Source: Streptomyces sp. TLI_235 (GTDB taxonomy: Bacteria > Actinomycetota > Actinomycetes > Streptomycetales > Streptomycetaceae). Taken from it: DNA of 64,000 nucleotides. This document shows, one piece after another, positions 43,770 through 51,676 of this stretch (positions are counted from its first letter, which is position 1; each line of letters starts with the position of its first letter). Position numbers and translations under genes: made by a program. A model generated the notes under the pieces. That model worked only from the letters and a program-made list of their open reading frames with translations. It was not told the DNA's origin and did not search any database. The DNA lies in the NCBI GenBank assembly GCA_002300355.1, contig NSGV01000001.1, positions 1,054,001-1,118,000 of the forward strand, written 5' to 3'.

Positions 43770-44259
43770 CACCCGGGTCGTGCCGATGACCGACGAGCAT
43801 GCCGACCAGGTGCTGGCGATCTACCAGGCCGGCATCGACGAGGGCAATGCCACCTTCGAGACCGCTGCACCCACCTGGCAGGCGTTCGACGCGGCCAGAC
43901 TGGCCGAGCACCGCTTCGTGGCCGTCGACCGCACCGACCGCGTCCTCGGCTGGATCGCGGCGAGCCGGGTCTCCGATCGCTGCGCCTACGCAGGTGTGGT
44001 GGAGCACTCGGTCTACGTCCGTCCCGACGCCCGGGGCCGGGGCATCGCCGACAGGCTGCTGCGGGCGCTGATCGCGTCCACGGAGGAGGCGGGGATCTGG
44101 ACGATCCAGTCCGGCGTGTTCCCGGAGAACACCGCCAGCCTCGCCGTCCATGCCCGGAACGGCTTCCGGGTGATCGGCACCCGCGAACGCATCGGCCGCC
44201 ACCAGGACGTCTGGCGCGACGTCCTCTTGATCGAGCGCCGCAGCCTGATCGTCGACTGA
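43759..44259 (+). CDS. GNAT acetyltransferase, phosphinothricin/arsinothricin (ArsN-like) type
   Basis: Encodes 166 residues from a GTG at 43759 inside the arsR-like gene. It matches the bar/pat/ArsN group: EGNATFETAAPTW near the N-terminus, AYAGVVEHSVYVRPDARGRGIADRLL with the acetyl-CoA loop (RGRGIA), and SGVFPENTASLAVHARNGF. Family members acetylate the free amino group of phosphinothricin, methionine sulfoximine or, for ArsN1, the arsenic antibiotic arsinothricin. Its place in an ars island and coupling to a repressor favour arsinothricin detoxification; this is inference. Confidence 0.85.
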   Translation: MAADTRVVPMTDEHADQVLAIYQAGIDEGNATFETAAPTWQAFDAARLAEHRFVAVDRTDRVLGWIAASRVSDRCAYAGVVEHSVYVRPDARGRGIADRLLRALIASTEEAGIWTIQSGVFPENTASLAVHARNGFRVIGTRERIGRHQDVWRDVLLIERRSLIVD

Positions 44260-44292
44260 CCTCGTCAGGTCCGACCGCCATGGGTCGGGACG

Positions 44293-44832
44293 TCAGCGTC
44301 GGTCGTCGAGGGTGAGCTGGCGACGGTGGAAGTCGAAGTGCAGGGTGGGGTAGCGGTAGATGTCCGCGAGGGTCATGTAGTCCTTGAAGAAGGGGTCCCA
44401 ACGCACGGGGTAGTGCATGCCGCGAGCGAGATCGGCGTCCGACTCGCGGTCCAGCCCGCGGTGCAGGGCGGCGACGACGCGGTCGAACTGGGCACCCATC
44501 CGCCGGGGACCGATGACCTTCACCGCCCCGCACGGCCCGGCATAGTTGACGAGGTCGAACGGAACGGTGGCCGCGTCCAGGACCCGCGCGAATGCCCGGC
44601 TGCCGCCGCGCGGCAGGCGCCCGAAGAGGCGGACGAGCACCAGCAGCGCCCGCACCACGATGAAGCCGAACAGCATGTGCCACAGCAGCTGCTCGTTCGT
44701 CCACCGCGTGCCGCGGGTGAGCCGGGCGAGGTCGTCCGTACTCGCCGCCTCCAGCAGCTGGTGGAACTCCGAGCGTGCACGCTCCAGCTCGCCGTGGACT
44801 TCCTGCCGTTCCATCGGCGCGCTGCCGATCAT
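44293..44832 (-). CDS. DinB-superfamily protein
   Basis: Encodes 179 residues starting at the ATG at 44830-44832; an ATG six codons later is an alternative. It looks like a four-helix-bundle DinB fold: ELERARSEFHQLLEAASTDDLARL, then TRWTNEQLLWHMLFG with a metal-ligand His, a middle hydrophobic helix (VVRALLVLVRLF), and a C-terminal HFDFHRRQL with the remaining His ligands. DinB proteins in actinobacteria are often thiol-dependent (mycothiol) transferases or hydrolases. A mycothiol link would suit an arsenic island but cannot be shown here. Confidence 0.72.
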   Translation of the reverse strand: MIGSAPMERQEVHGELERARSEFHQLLEAASTDDLARLTRGTRWTNEQLLWHMLFGFIVVRALLVLVRLFGRLPRGGSRAFARVLDAATVPFDLVNYAGPCGAVKVIGPRRMGAQFDRVVAALHRGLDRESDADLARGMHYPVRWDPFFKDYMTLADIYRYPTLHFDFHRRQLTLDDRR

Positions 44833-44949
44833 GGCCCACCAGCCCTCTCCGCAACCGCCCTGCACACCCGGGGTGGCATGATGCCCTCCCCCCTCCGCAT
44901 CCACTCGTCCACGAGCCCGGCTCGGGAACAACAGCCCAGCAGACGGCCT

Positions 44950-45315
44950 ACCTGGCCGCTCGGCCAGCAGCTCCTCGATCTCGCCTACGGCGGTGCGGCC
45001 GACGCCGATGAGGGTGGCGGACGCCGGGCCGGTCCAGTCGCCGTAGCCGAGCAGGTGAATGCGCGGGTCCGTCTCCGCCCGGGTGCCGACGGTGGCGATC
45101 CGGCCGACGGCGGCAGCTGTGGGGGCACCTCCCGGCCGAAGGCTGGGGGAGAGCAGATGGAGGCTGTCCCAGTAGTGCTGCCACGCGCCGCCGGGCGACG
45201 AGGAGGCGTCGAGGATCGCGAAGTCCAGTCCGGCGCGCCGCAGTTAGTACCCGGCGGCGCGGACGGCCTGGCCAGCTCCGACGACCAGGACCTGGGCGCG
45301 CCGGACGGCGCTCAC
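44950..45315 (-). pseudogene. ArsO-like flavoprotein remnant with in-frame stop and internal deletion
   Basis: Begins with a GTG at 45313-45315 overlapping the aquaporin stop (GTGA). The N-terminal frame reads AQVLVVGAGQAVRAAGY, hits TAA (45246-45244), and continues LRRAGLDFAILDASSSPGGAWQ and HYWDSLHLLSPS. About 200 codons are then missing and the frame passes straight to the C-terminal signature DPRIHLLGYGDWTGPASATLIGVGRTA. Both ends are those of a flavin-dependent monooxygenase of the ArsO type. It was the third gene of the arsR-aquaporin operon and is no longer functional. Confidence 0.75.
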
Positions 45316-46103
45316 GAAGCGTCGACCTTGCGGCCCGCGCGGTGCGTGAAGATCAGCGCCACCAACACCAGACCCACCACCCCGCCGATCAACTGCATGC
45401 CGATGAACCCGGGCACCGAGGACGGCGCAATGCCGGCGAAGGTGTCGGTGAACGCCCGGCCGATGGTGACGGCCGGGTTGGCGAACGAGGTGGAGGAGGT
45501 GAACCAGTACGCGGCGCCGATGTAGGAGGCGACCGCCACGGGGGCGAACCGCAGCAGGTCGCTCTTGGCCAGGCCGAAGATCAGCAGGACGAGGCCGGCG
45601 GTGGCGACGACCTCGCCGAGCAGCAGATGTCCCGCAGAGCGGTCGCGGGTTGACCACTTCACCAGGGCCTGGCCGAACATCGCGTCGGCGAGGACCGCGC
45701 CCGCGATGGCACCGACGATCTGCGCCGGGATGTAGGCGGCGACGTCCCGCGCTGCGAGGCCCTTCGGATCCTTCCGGCCGGACCACCACTCGGCCAGCGT
45801 CACGACCGGGTTGAAGTGCGCGCCGGAGACGGGGCCGAGCAGCAGGATCAGGACGCCGAGGCCGAAGACGGTGGCCAGGGAGTTGGCGAGCAGCTGCAGG
45901 CCGACGTCCCGGGTGAGCTCGGTGGCCTGGATACCGGAGCCGACCACGACCGCGACCAGGGCCGCGGTGCCGACGAGCTCGGCCGCGGCCCGGTTCGGCA
46001 GCGGCACCGCGGGCGGCTCGACCGCCAGAGGCTCGTCGGGGCCTTCCGCAGTTGCATGGTTCACGGAGTCAGTCTCGGATCTCGCCTCGTCCATGACGCT
46101 CAA
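45312..46103 (-). CDS. Aquaglyceroporin (MIP family), AqpS-like arsenite channel
   Basis: Encodes 263 residues from a TTG at 46101-46103 (GAGGAG five bases upstream); a GTG two codons earlier or an ATG three codons later are alternatives. A 35-residue acidic/Pro N-terminal arm precedes six membrane segments. The two pore loops carry HFNPVVT (Asn98) and FANPAVT (near 208). In ars operons such channels let arsenite formed by arsenate reductase leak out down its gradient, replacing an ArsB/Acr3 pump; none is found here. It is co-transcribed with the upstream arsR. Confidence 0.88.
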   Translation of the reverse strand: MSVMDEARSETDSVNHATAEGPDEPLAVEPPAVPLPNRAAAELVGTAALVAVVVGSGIQATELTRDVGLQLLANSLATVFGLGVLILLLGPVSGAHFNPVVTLAEWWSGRKDPKGLAARDVAAYIPAQIVGAIAGAVLADAMFGQALVKWSTRDRSAGHLLLGEVVATAGLVLLIFGLAKSDLLRFAPVAVASYIGAAYWFTSSTSFANPAVTIGRAFTDTFAGIAPSSVPGFIGMQLIGGVVGLVLVALIFTHRAGRKVDAS

Positions 46104-46157
46104 GGACACTCCTCGTACAGGGCGGGACAGGCCGCCAGGTGGGGGCTGTAGGGGGTT

Positions 46158-46463
46158 TCAGCAGGAGCGTTTACGGCCTGCTGCCTCGCGGGCGGTGGCG
46201 GCCAGCCCGGCGAACTCCGCCGCGACGGTCTCGATGGCGTCGGGGCGGAGCGAGTAGTAGGTGAAGCGGCCGCAGGGCTCGGTGTCGACCAGCCCCGCGT
46301 CCCGGAGGATCTTGAGGTGGTTCGACAGGTTCGTCTGCCGGGCGCCGGTCTCCTCGACGAGGTGGGTCGTGCACAAGGCCTCCCTGGCGAGCAGCGCGAG
46401 GATCTGGATCCTCAGCGGGTCGGCCAGGGCCTTCAACACGTCACTGTCGACTGACATCACCAT
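46158..46463 (-). CDS. arsR: ArsR-family repressor of the aquaporin operon
   Basis: Encodes 101 residues from the ATG at 46461-46463 (or the ATG two codons on). Winged helix: LKALADPLRIQILALLA, TGARQTNLSNHLKILRDAGLV, wing CGRFTYYSLR. Candidate thiol ligands are Cys in EALCTTHLVEE, the wing Cys, and the C-terminal RKRSC. On the minus strand TAACGT lies eight bases before the ATG with no ribosome binding site, implying a leaderless mRNA. It is divergent from arsC across 102 bp, so one operator could control both directions. Confidence 0.9.
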   Translation of the reverse strand: MVMSVDSDVLKALADPLRIQILALLAREALCTTHLVEETGARQTNLSNHLKILRDAGLVDTEPCGRFTYYSLRPDAIETVAAEFAGLAATAREAAGRKRSC

Positions 46464-46565
46464 GGGCTGATACGTTAGCGGTCGTCGGGGGAAATCCCAA
46501 GCACACGGCCCTGCCGCGCCTGAGATGCGCCGCGCCCCGCCGCGGGCCGCGATGAAGGAAGAGCC

Positions 46566-46976
46566 ATGCCCACCACCGCTTCCGCGTCCGTGCTGTTCGT
46601 CTGCATCCACAACGCGGGCCGCTCCCAGATGGCGGCCGGTTTCCTGCGCCACCTCGCGGGCGACCGCGTCGAGGTCCGCTCGGCCGGCTCCGTGCCCGGA
46701 GACCGGATCAACCCGTCGGCGGTCGCCGCGATGGCCGAGCTCGGCATCGACATCTCCGACCAGAAGCCGAAGGTCCTGACCACCGACGCCGTCCAGGCGT
46801 CCGACTACGTCATCACCATGGGCTGCGGCGACGCCTGCCCGTACTTCCCCGGCAAGAAGTACCTGGACTGGAAGCTCGACGACCCGGCCGGCCAGGGCGT
46901 CGAGGCGGTCCGCCCCATCCGCGACGAGATCAAGCGCCTCATCGAGGGCCTGATCGCCGAAATCGACGCCAAGTAA
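46566..46976 (+). CDS. arsC: Arsenate reductase, low-molecular-weight phosphatase type
   Basis: Encodes 136 residues from the ATG at 46566 with GAAGGAAGAG upstream. The active-site loop is C-x5-R: Cys13 to Arg19 (CIHNAGRS). Cys87 and Cys91 in GCGDACPYFPG match the redox relay of thioredoxin-coupled ArsC proteins, so electrons should come from thioredoxin. It reduces arsenate to arsenite, which the aquaglyceroporin can release. The thioredoxin reductase-like gene that follows is broken, so reducing power must come from elsewhere in the genome. Confidence 0.95.
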   Translation: MPTTASASVLFVCIHNAGRSQMAAGFLRHLAGDRVEVRSAGSVPGDRINPSAVAAMAELGIDISDQKPKVLTTDAVQASDYVITMGCGDACPYFPGKKYLDWKLDDPAGQGVEAVRPIRDEIKRLIEGLIAEIDAK

Positions 46977-46990
46977 GCGAGAACACCGGC

Positions 46991-47260
46991 GTGCGCTAGG
47001 TCATCATCATCGGCTCCGGCCCCGCCGGGTACACCGCCGCCCTCTACAACGCGCGCGCCCAGCTGAAGCCGATGCTGTTCGGCAGCTCCATCTTCGTCGG
47101 CTGCTCGCTCGCCACCACGACCGAGGTCGAGAACTTCCCCGGCTTCCCGAACGGCATCGACGGCCCGGACCTGATGGACAACATGCGGGCCCAGGCGCAG
47201 GCGAGGTCAAGCTGCTGACCGACTCCGAGGGCACGTCCACCGGGCGAAGGTCGTCATGAC
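46991..47260 (+). pseudogene. Thioredoxin reductase-like (ArsT/TrxB) remnant
   Basis: Starts at a GTG 15 bp after arsC, but the third codon is TAG (46997-46999). The frame then reads [21 protein letters not shown] and [27 protein letters not shown], the N-terminal FAD domain of thioredoxin reductase, before breaking off near 47218. The redox CxxC and NADPH domain are missing. Streptomyces ars clusters often encode ArsT, a thioredoxin reductase, next to arsC, and this looks like its decayed remains. Confidence 0.78.
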
Positions 47261-47391
47261 CACACCCTGCCGCACGAGTCCGAACGCGAGACTCGGCGCG
47301 GCTGGGGACGGCGCCTCCCCGCGATCGAGAACAGGGCGAGCCGCCTCTCGGCTCCCCAGAGGAGAGAAGTGTCAGGCACCATTTCCGCAGG

Positions 47392-48351
47392 TCAGCGCTC
47401 ACGCCCTCGAGGCTTCAGAGGGAGCGCCGGCAACTCCGGAGCCCGCAGGCGATCACCGTCGTAGCCGTGCACCTCGCCGAACCGAACGCCTCCCTCCCAG
47501 TCCTGGCGCGCCTGTTCGATCTCCTCACGGGATCGGCCGACGAAGTTCCACCACATGACGAGTTTCTCCTCGAAGGGCTCGCCGCCGAGGAGCAGCAGGG
47601 CGGCGTCGGTGCGGGCGAGCAGCGGGAGTTCGCGGCGGCCGCAGCCGAGGTACAGGATCGAGCCCGGTTCGACGCGGACGCCGTCCACGTCGGCGCTGCC
47701 GGTCATCGACAGCACCGCGTACTCGAAGCCGGGGTCCAGCGGCAGTCGGTGGGCGGCGCCCTCGCGCAGTGCCAGGTCGGCGCCGACCAGGGCGCTGTAG
47801 GTGGTGCCGGGCGAGGCCGCGCCGTCCAGGGTGCCGAGGATCAGCCGGGCGTGCAGCCCGCCCGCGGTGACCTCCGGCAGCTCGGGGTGGTGCTCGAAGG
47901 TGGGTTCGGTGTGGCGGTGCGCGTCGGGCAGGGCGACCCACAGCTGGGCGCCGTGCAGCAGGCGGGCGTGGCCGCGGGGCGACTCCTCGGAGTGCGAGAT
48001 CGCCCGGCCGGAGGTCATCAGCCCGAGTTCGCGGGGCCGGACGGTCTGCAGGCTGCCCAGGCTGTCGCGGTGCAGGACCTCACCCTCGTGCAGCCAGCTG
48101 ACGGTCTGCAGGCCCATGTGCGGGTGCGGGGGCACCTGCATGCCGGGCTCGTCGGCGATGTCGTCGGGCCCGTAGTGGTCGACGAAGCACCAGGCACCGA
48201 CCATCCGCCGGCCGAGTGTGGGCAGCAGCCGGCGTACGACGGTGGACTCGCCCAGCGGCACCAGGCGGCCGGTCACCAGCTGCTTGACCGGCCCCTCGGA
48301 GGCCTCGCCGCCGCAGCGGGCGGCCGTGGGGCGGAGGTCGAGGTTGCTCAT
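47392..48351 (-). CDS. Pirin family protein
   Basis: Encodes 319 residues from the ATG at 48349-48351. Bicupin fold: the N-terminal cupin has the metal-binding HPHMGLQTVSWLHEGEVLHRDSLG with three His and one Glu, then RAISHSEESP, and the C-terminal pirin region ends GEPFEEKLVMWWNFVGRSREEIEQAR. Bacterial pirins may act as quercetin-type dioxygenases or modulate central enzymes; the role here is unknown. Transcribed toward the arsenic island but probably unrelated to it. Confidence 0.92.
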   Translation of the reverse strand: MSNLDLRPTAARCGGEASEGPVKQLVTGRLVPLGESTVVRRLLPTLGRRMVGAWCFVDHYGPDDIADEPGMQVPPHPHMGLQTVSWLHEGEVLHRDSLGSLQTVRPRELGLMTSGRAISHSEESPRGHARLLHGAQLWVALPDAHRHTEPTFEHHPELPEVTAGGLHARLILGTLDGAASPGTTYSALVGADLALREGAAHRLPLDPGFEYAVLSMTGSADVDGVRVEPGSILYLGCGRRELPLLARTDAALLLLGGEPFEEKLVMWWNFVGRSREEIEQARQDWEGGVRFGEVHGYDGDRLRAPELPALPLKPRGRER

Positions 48352-48430
48352 GCCGCGAGTATGCCCCGCGCCCCTGCTGGCGGCCGGGAGGCGCAAGGGG
48401 AACCGGCCCGGGTCGGGAACGGCGGCCTGG

Positions 48431-49507
48431 TCAGGGGCGGCGGGCGAGGGCCTGGCCGAGGAAGGCGGTGGCGTCGGGGAGGACGCGGCGCCAGAAGCCG
48501 TCGGTGTGGGCGCCGCGCGGGAAGTGCGTCTCGGCGGCCCGGTCGGCGAGCTTTCGGGCGGCCGGGCAGAACGGGTCCTCAGTGCCGCACCAGACGGCGA
48601 GCCGGCGGGTGAGCGGGCGGTCGAGGTGGCGCAGCGGCTCGTGGGCGAGCCAGTCGGCCTCGTCCTGGTAGGCGTCGACGGGCCGGGCGGCACTCCAGGA
48701 GGTGAAGAGGGCCGGGCTGAGAAGTGCGGCGGCGCCGAGCCCGCCGTCCCGGGCGCGGGCGTACTGGAGGGCGCCGGAGCCGCCCATGGAGATGCCGAGC
48801 ACGCCCGTGGGGGCGGCCAGTCCGCGGGCGGTGAGCCAGCCGGGGAGCTCGTCGAGCAGCATGGCCATCGGGTCGTCCCCGGGGGTGCGGCGGTGCCAGT
48901 AGCTGGTCTCGCCGCCGTCCACCGCGACGAGGTGGAACGGCGGCACGCCGTTGGCGGTGGCGGCGGCCAGGAACTGCGGCAGGCCGAGGTCGAGCAGGGC
49001 GGCGGCCGAGCCGCCGCGGCCGTGCAGCGCCAGGCAGACCGGCAGGTCGGCGCCGGGCGCGCTGCCCGGCGGGGAGACGATGCTGAGTTCGATGCGCCGG
49101 CCGCGGGCCTTGGAGGCGAGCTGGACGGTGCGGACCGGTCCTGGCTCCACGGCGGGGACGGTTCCGTCCGGGCCGGTCATGCCGACGGCGCGGCGCAGCC
49201 GGTCCCCGCCGGGCAGGACGTCCTCGATCATCGCGCCGCCGACCGCGGCGGCGCCGACGCCGGCGACCAGCAGCGCCCGCAGGAATCTGCGGCGGCTCCG
49301 GCCGGTCTCGGCCTGCTCCGACCCGGCCAGTTCCCCGCCGGCCCGTTCGCCGCCAGCCCGTTCGCCGGCGTCCTGGTCCGCGGCGGCCCGGCGCGCGGTG
49401 TCCCCGTGCGCGCCGGGCGCTGCCGGTCCCGTCCCGCGGGTCTGCTCCGGGATCCTCCCGGCCGGAGCTGTCACGCCGGCTGTCCGTTCGTCCCCGCTGG
49501 CCCCCAA
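48431..49507 (-). CDS. Tat-exported alpha/beta-hydrolase esterase
   Basis: Encodes 358 residues from a TTG at 49505-49507 with GGGGAGGGG upstream. A Gly/Ala/Glu-rich arm of about 68 residues precedes a twin-arginine-like signal SRRRFLRALLVAGVGAAAVG (about 70-90). The mature hydrolase shows CLALHGRGGSAA, the nucleophile elbow GISMGGSG, WCGTEDPFCP with the acid, and THFPRGAHTDGFW with the base His. This resembles the esterase D / mycolyltransferase-like branch. Substrate unknown. The long pre-signal arm is unusual; a GTG within it could be the true start. Confidence 0.82.
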   Translation of the reverse strand: MGASGDERTAGVTAPAGRIPEQTRGTGPAAPGAHGDTARRAAADQDAGERAGGERAGGELAGSEQAETGRSRRRFLRALLVAGVGAAAVGGAMIEDVLPGGDRLRRAVGMTGPDGTVPAVEPGPVRTVQLASKARGRRIELSIVSPPGSAPGADLPVCLALHGRGGSAAALLDLGLPQFLAAATANGVPPFHLVAVDGGETSYWHRRTPGDDPMAMLLDELPGWLTARGLAAPTGVLGISMGGSGALQYARARDGGLGAAALLSPALFTSWSAARPVDAYQDEADWLAHEPLRHLDRPLTRRLAVWCGTEDPFCPAARKLADRAAETHFPRGAHTDGFWRRVLPDATAFLGQALARRP

Positions 49508-49636
49508 GGCCCCTCCCCCGGTCGATCTTGGGCCTCTACTCTACGGGCCGTCAGTTCCCGCCGTCCGGGCCGCCCTCGGCACCGCGGCTGCCGAGTGCTC
49601 GGACCGGGTACGTGCGCCGGGCTCGGCGCCTGCCCC

Positions 49637-50320
49637 TCAGTGGCGGCAGGCCCAGGGAGCGGTGGCGGTCACCGCCTCGGCCTGGGCACGCAGGGCGCGG
49701 ACGGCCTCGGCCGGGTCCGCGGCGTTGTAGACGGCGGAGCCGGCGACGAAGACGTCGGCCCCGGCCTCGGCGCAGCGCTCGATGGTGGACGGGGCGACAC
49801 CGCCGTCGACCTGCAGCCACAGGTCGAGCCCGTGCTTGGAGATCAGCTCCCTGGTGCGGCGGATCTTGGGCAGCATGATGTCGAGGAAGGCCTGGCCGCC
49901 GAAGCCGGGCTCGACGGTCATGATGAGGACCATGTCGAGCTCGGGAAGCAGGTCCTCGTACGGCTCGATCGGGGTGGCCGGGCGCAGCGCCATCGAGGCG
50001 CGGGCGCCCTTGGCGCGGATCTCGCGGGCGAGCCGGACGGGCGCGGCGGCGGCCTCGACGTGGAAGGTGACCGAGCCGGCGCCGGCCTCGACGTACTGCG
50101 GGGCCCAGCGGTCGGGCTGCTCGATCATCAGGTGGCAGTCGAGCGGGGTGTCGGTGGCCTTGGCGAGGGACTCGACGATCGGCACGCCCAGCGTGAGGTT
50201 GGGGACGAAGTGGTTGTCCATCACGTCCACGTGCAGCCAGTCCGCGCCGCGGACGGCCTCGGCCTCGTCCGCCAGGCGGGCGAAGTCGGCGGAGAGGATG
50301 CTGGGGTTGATCTGCGCCAT
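49637..50320 (-). CDS. rpe: Ribulose-phosphate 3-epimerase
   Basis: Encodes 227 residues from the ATG at 50318-50320. TIM-barrel signatures: [29 protein letters not shown] with metal-binding His and Asp, [28 protein letters not shown] and [12 protein letters not shown]. It interconverts ribulose 5-phosphate and xylulose 5-phosphate in the pentose phosphate pathway. In Streptomyces it usually follows rsmB-fmt; here about 7 kb of accessory genes separate them. Confidence 0.97.
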   Translation of the reverse strand: MAQINPSILSADFARLADEAEAVRGADWLHVDVMDNHFVPNLTLGVPIVESLAKATDTPLDCHLMIEQPDRWAPQYVEAGAGSVTFHVEAAAAPVRLAREIRAKGARASMALRPATPIEPYEDLLPELDMVLIMTVEPGFGGQAFLDIMLPKIRRTRELISKHGLDLWLQVDGGVAPSTIERCAEAGADVFVAGSAVYNAADPAEAVRALRAQAEAVTATAPWACRH

Positions 50321-50431
50321 ATCCGGGTACCTTCACAGCTCGGTGCGGGCGGTGGTCTGCGGCCACCTTCTCCCATCATCGCGTGAAGCGGTGGACTGAG
50401 GGGAACGCCGAGGCTCCCGGGTGACCCGCAT

Positions 50432-50495
50432 CACAGCAGGTCCGCACCACAGCAGGTCTGCTTCACGGCAGGTCCGCTGCGCAGCAGGTTCGCTC
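50432..50495. repeat. Four tandem 16-bp repeats
   Basis: Four contiguous degenerate units (50432-50447, 50448-50463, 50464-50479, 50480-50495) share the core CAGCAGGTCCGC. They lie between the divergent rpe and SCO6745-like genes, 79-142 bp upstream of the latter's start. Possibly a regulatory array. Confidence 0.8.
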
Positions 50496-50573
50496 AGGGG
50501 GGCGCCGGCAGCACACCGCGTGCAGCCTCGGCCCGCGTCGGGAGCCGTGAGGTTCCAGAGAGGCTGTCAGTCC

Positions 50574-51428
50574 GTGGCTGAACACGTCCATCCCGCCCGT
50601 GCTCTGTGGTGGCTCTTCGAGCCGGTGCACGCCCTCACCTACTTCTCCCCCGAGGGGCGGGCCGCCTACGAGGCGGTCGGTCTGCGCGGGTACTGGCGCG
50701 GCTACTTCGGCGGCCGGGCGGCGGCGCTCGGCCCGGTGGACGCGGCGCCGGTGGTCGCCGCGTTCTTCAACTTCGCGCCGGCGATGGTGGAGCGGGCGCT
50801 GCCCGACATCTGGCACCGGGCCTCGCCGGAGGCCGCGCTGGAGGCGCGGGCGGCCGGTGCGACCGCGGCCCTGGAGCGGGTGCTGGAGACGGTGAAGCCG
50901 GATCTGGTCGACCGCTCGGTGGAGCTGCTGGAGCGCGCGGTCGACGGCCTGGACTGCTGCGGCCGGGTGCTGGCCGCCGCGAATGCGGCGCTGCCCCGCC
51001 CGGACGGCCGGCTGGGCCGGCTCTGGCAGGCGACGACGGTGCTGCGCGAGCACCGCGGTGACGGCCATGTCGCCGCCCTGGTCTCGGAGGACCTGGACGG
51101 CTGCGAGGCCCTGGTGCTGCGCTGCGCCCTGGACACCCGCCGCGAGGTGCTGCAGCCGCACCGCGGCTGGACGGACGAGCAGTGGGACGCCGCCTCCGCC
51201 CGGCTGGTCGAGCGGGGCTGGCTGCACCAGGACGGTGGCATCACCCCGGAGGGCCGCTCCCGGCACCGCGCGCTGGAGGCCGTCACGGACCTGGCGGCCG
51301 CGCGGGTCTGGGACGGTTTCCACCGCGCCGAGCTGGACGAGCTGGCGGCCGCCCTGCGCCCGATCTCCACGGCCTGCCGGGCGGAGCTCCCGCAGTTCAA
51401 CCCGATCGGCCTGCCGACCGCGAGCTGA
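50574..51428 (+). CDS. SCO6745-like conserved actinobacterial protein
   Basis: Encodes 284 residues from the GTG at 50574 (GAGAGG upstream); earlier in-frame codons read through the tandem repeats and are unlikely. Mostly alpha-helical: LWWLFEPVHALTYFSPEGRAAYEAVGLRGYW at the front, AAFFNFAPAMVERALPDIW, and a C-terminal winged-helix-like stretch with ERGWLHQDGGITPEGRSRHRALE. This matches the SCO6745-type family common in Streptomyces, possibly MarR-like but with no proven function. No membrane or export signals. Confidence 0.72.
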   Translation: MAEHVHPARALWWLFEPVHALTYFSPEGRAAYEAVGLRGYWRGYFGGRAAALGPVDAAPVVAAFFNFAPAMVERALPDIWHRASPEAALEARAAGATAALERVLETVKPDLVDRSVELLERAVDGLDCCGRVLAAANAALPRPDGRLGRLWQATTVLREHRGDGHVAALVSEDLDGCEALVLRCALDTRREVLQPHRGWTDEQWDAASARLVERGWLHQDGGITPEGRSRHRALEAVTDLAAARVWDGFHRAELDELAAALRPISTACRAELPQFNPIGLPTAS

Positions 51429-51540
51429 GCACTGGCGGGCCGGGGACGGGCGGTTCAGCATGGAAATGGAAGGGGAGGGAACCGGAGGGTCTGCCGTGAC
51501 GACCCCGGACCTCACCGTTCCACCGCACCCCCGTCCCGCC

Positions 51541-51624
51541 CGCGCGGAACTCCGTTGCGCGGGTCTTCGTTGCGCGGAACTCCGTTGCGCGGGTCTTCGC
51601 TGCGCGGAACTCCGTTGCGCGGGT
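51541..51624. repeat. 30-bp tandem repeat, nearly three copies
   Basis: Units 51541-51570, 51571-51600 and 51601-51624 (partial) are almost identical, built around GCGCGGAACTCCGTTGCGCG. The unit length is a multiple of three and open on both strands, but no ribosome binding site supports translation. The stretch lies between the SCO6745-like gene and an ORF with an amber codon. Confidence 0.85.
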
Positions 51625-51676
51625 GGTGGCGTGCGGCCGGGTGCCGCGGCGGGGCCCGCCGAGCGAGGAGCGCAGC

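Noticed and set aside
44833..45311. Functional small genes in the region between the DinB-like gene and the aquaporin
   Set aside because: The open frames here are shadows or parts of the ArsO-like remnant.
40000..47400. Transposon or integrative element carrying the arsenic island
   Set aside because: No transposase, integrase, terminal repeats or tRNA attachment site could be seen; acquisition by transfer remains possible but unsupported.
50432..50495. CRISPR array
   Set aside because: Units are 16 bp and contiguous with no spacers, and no cas genes are present.
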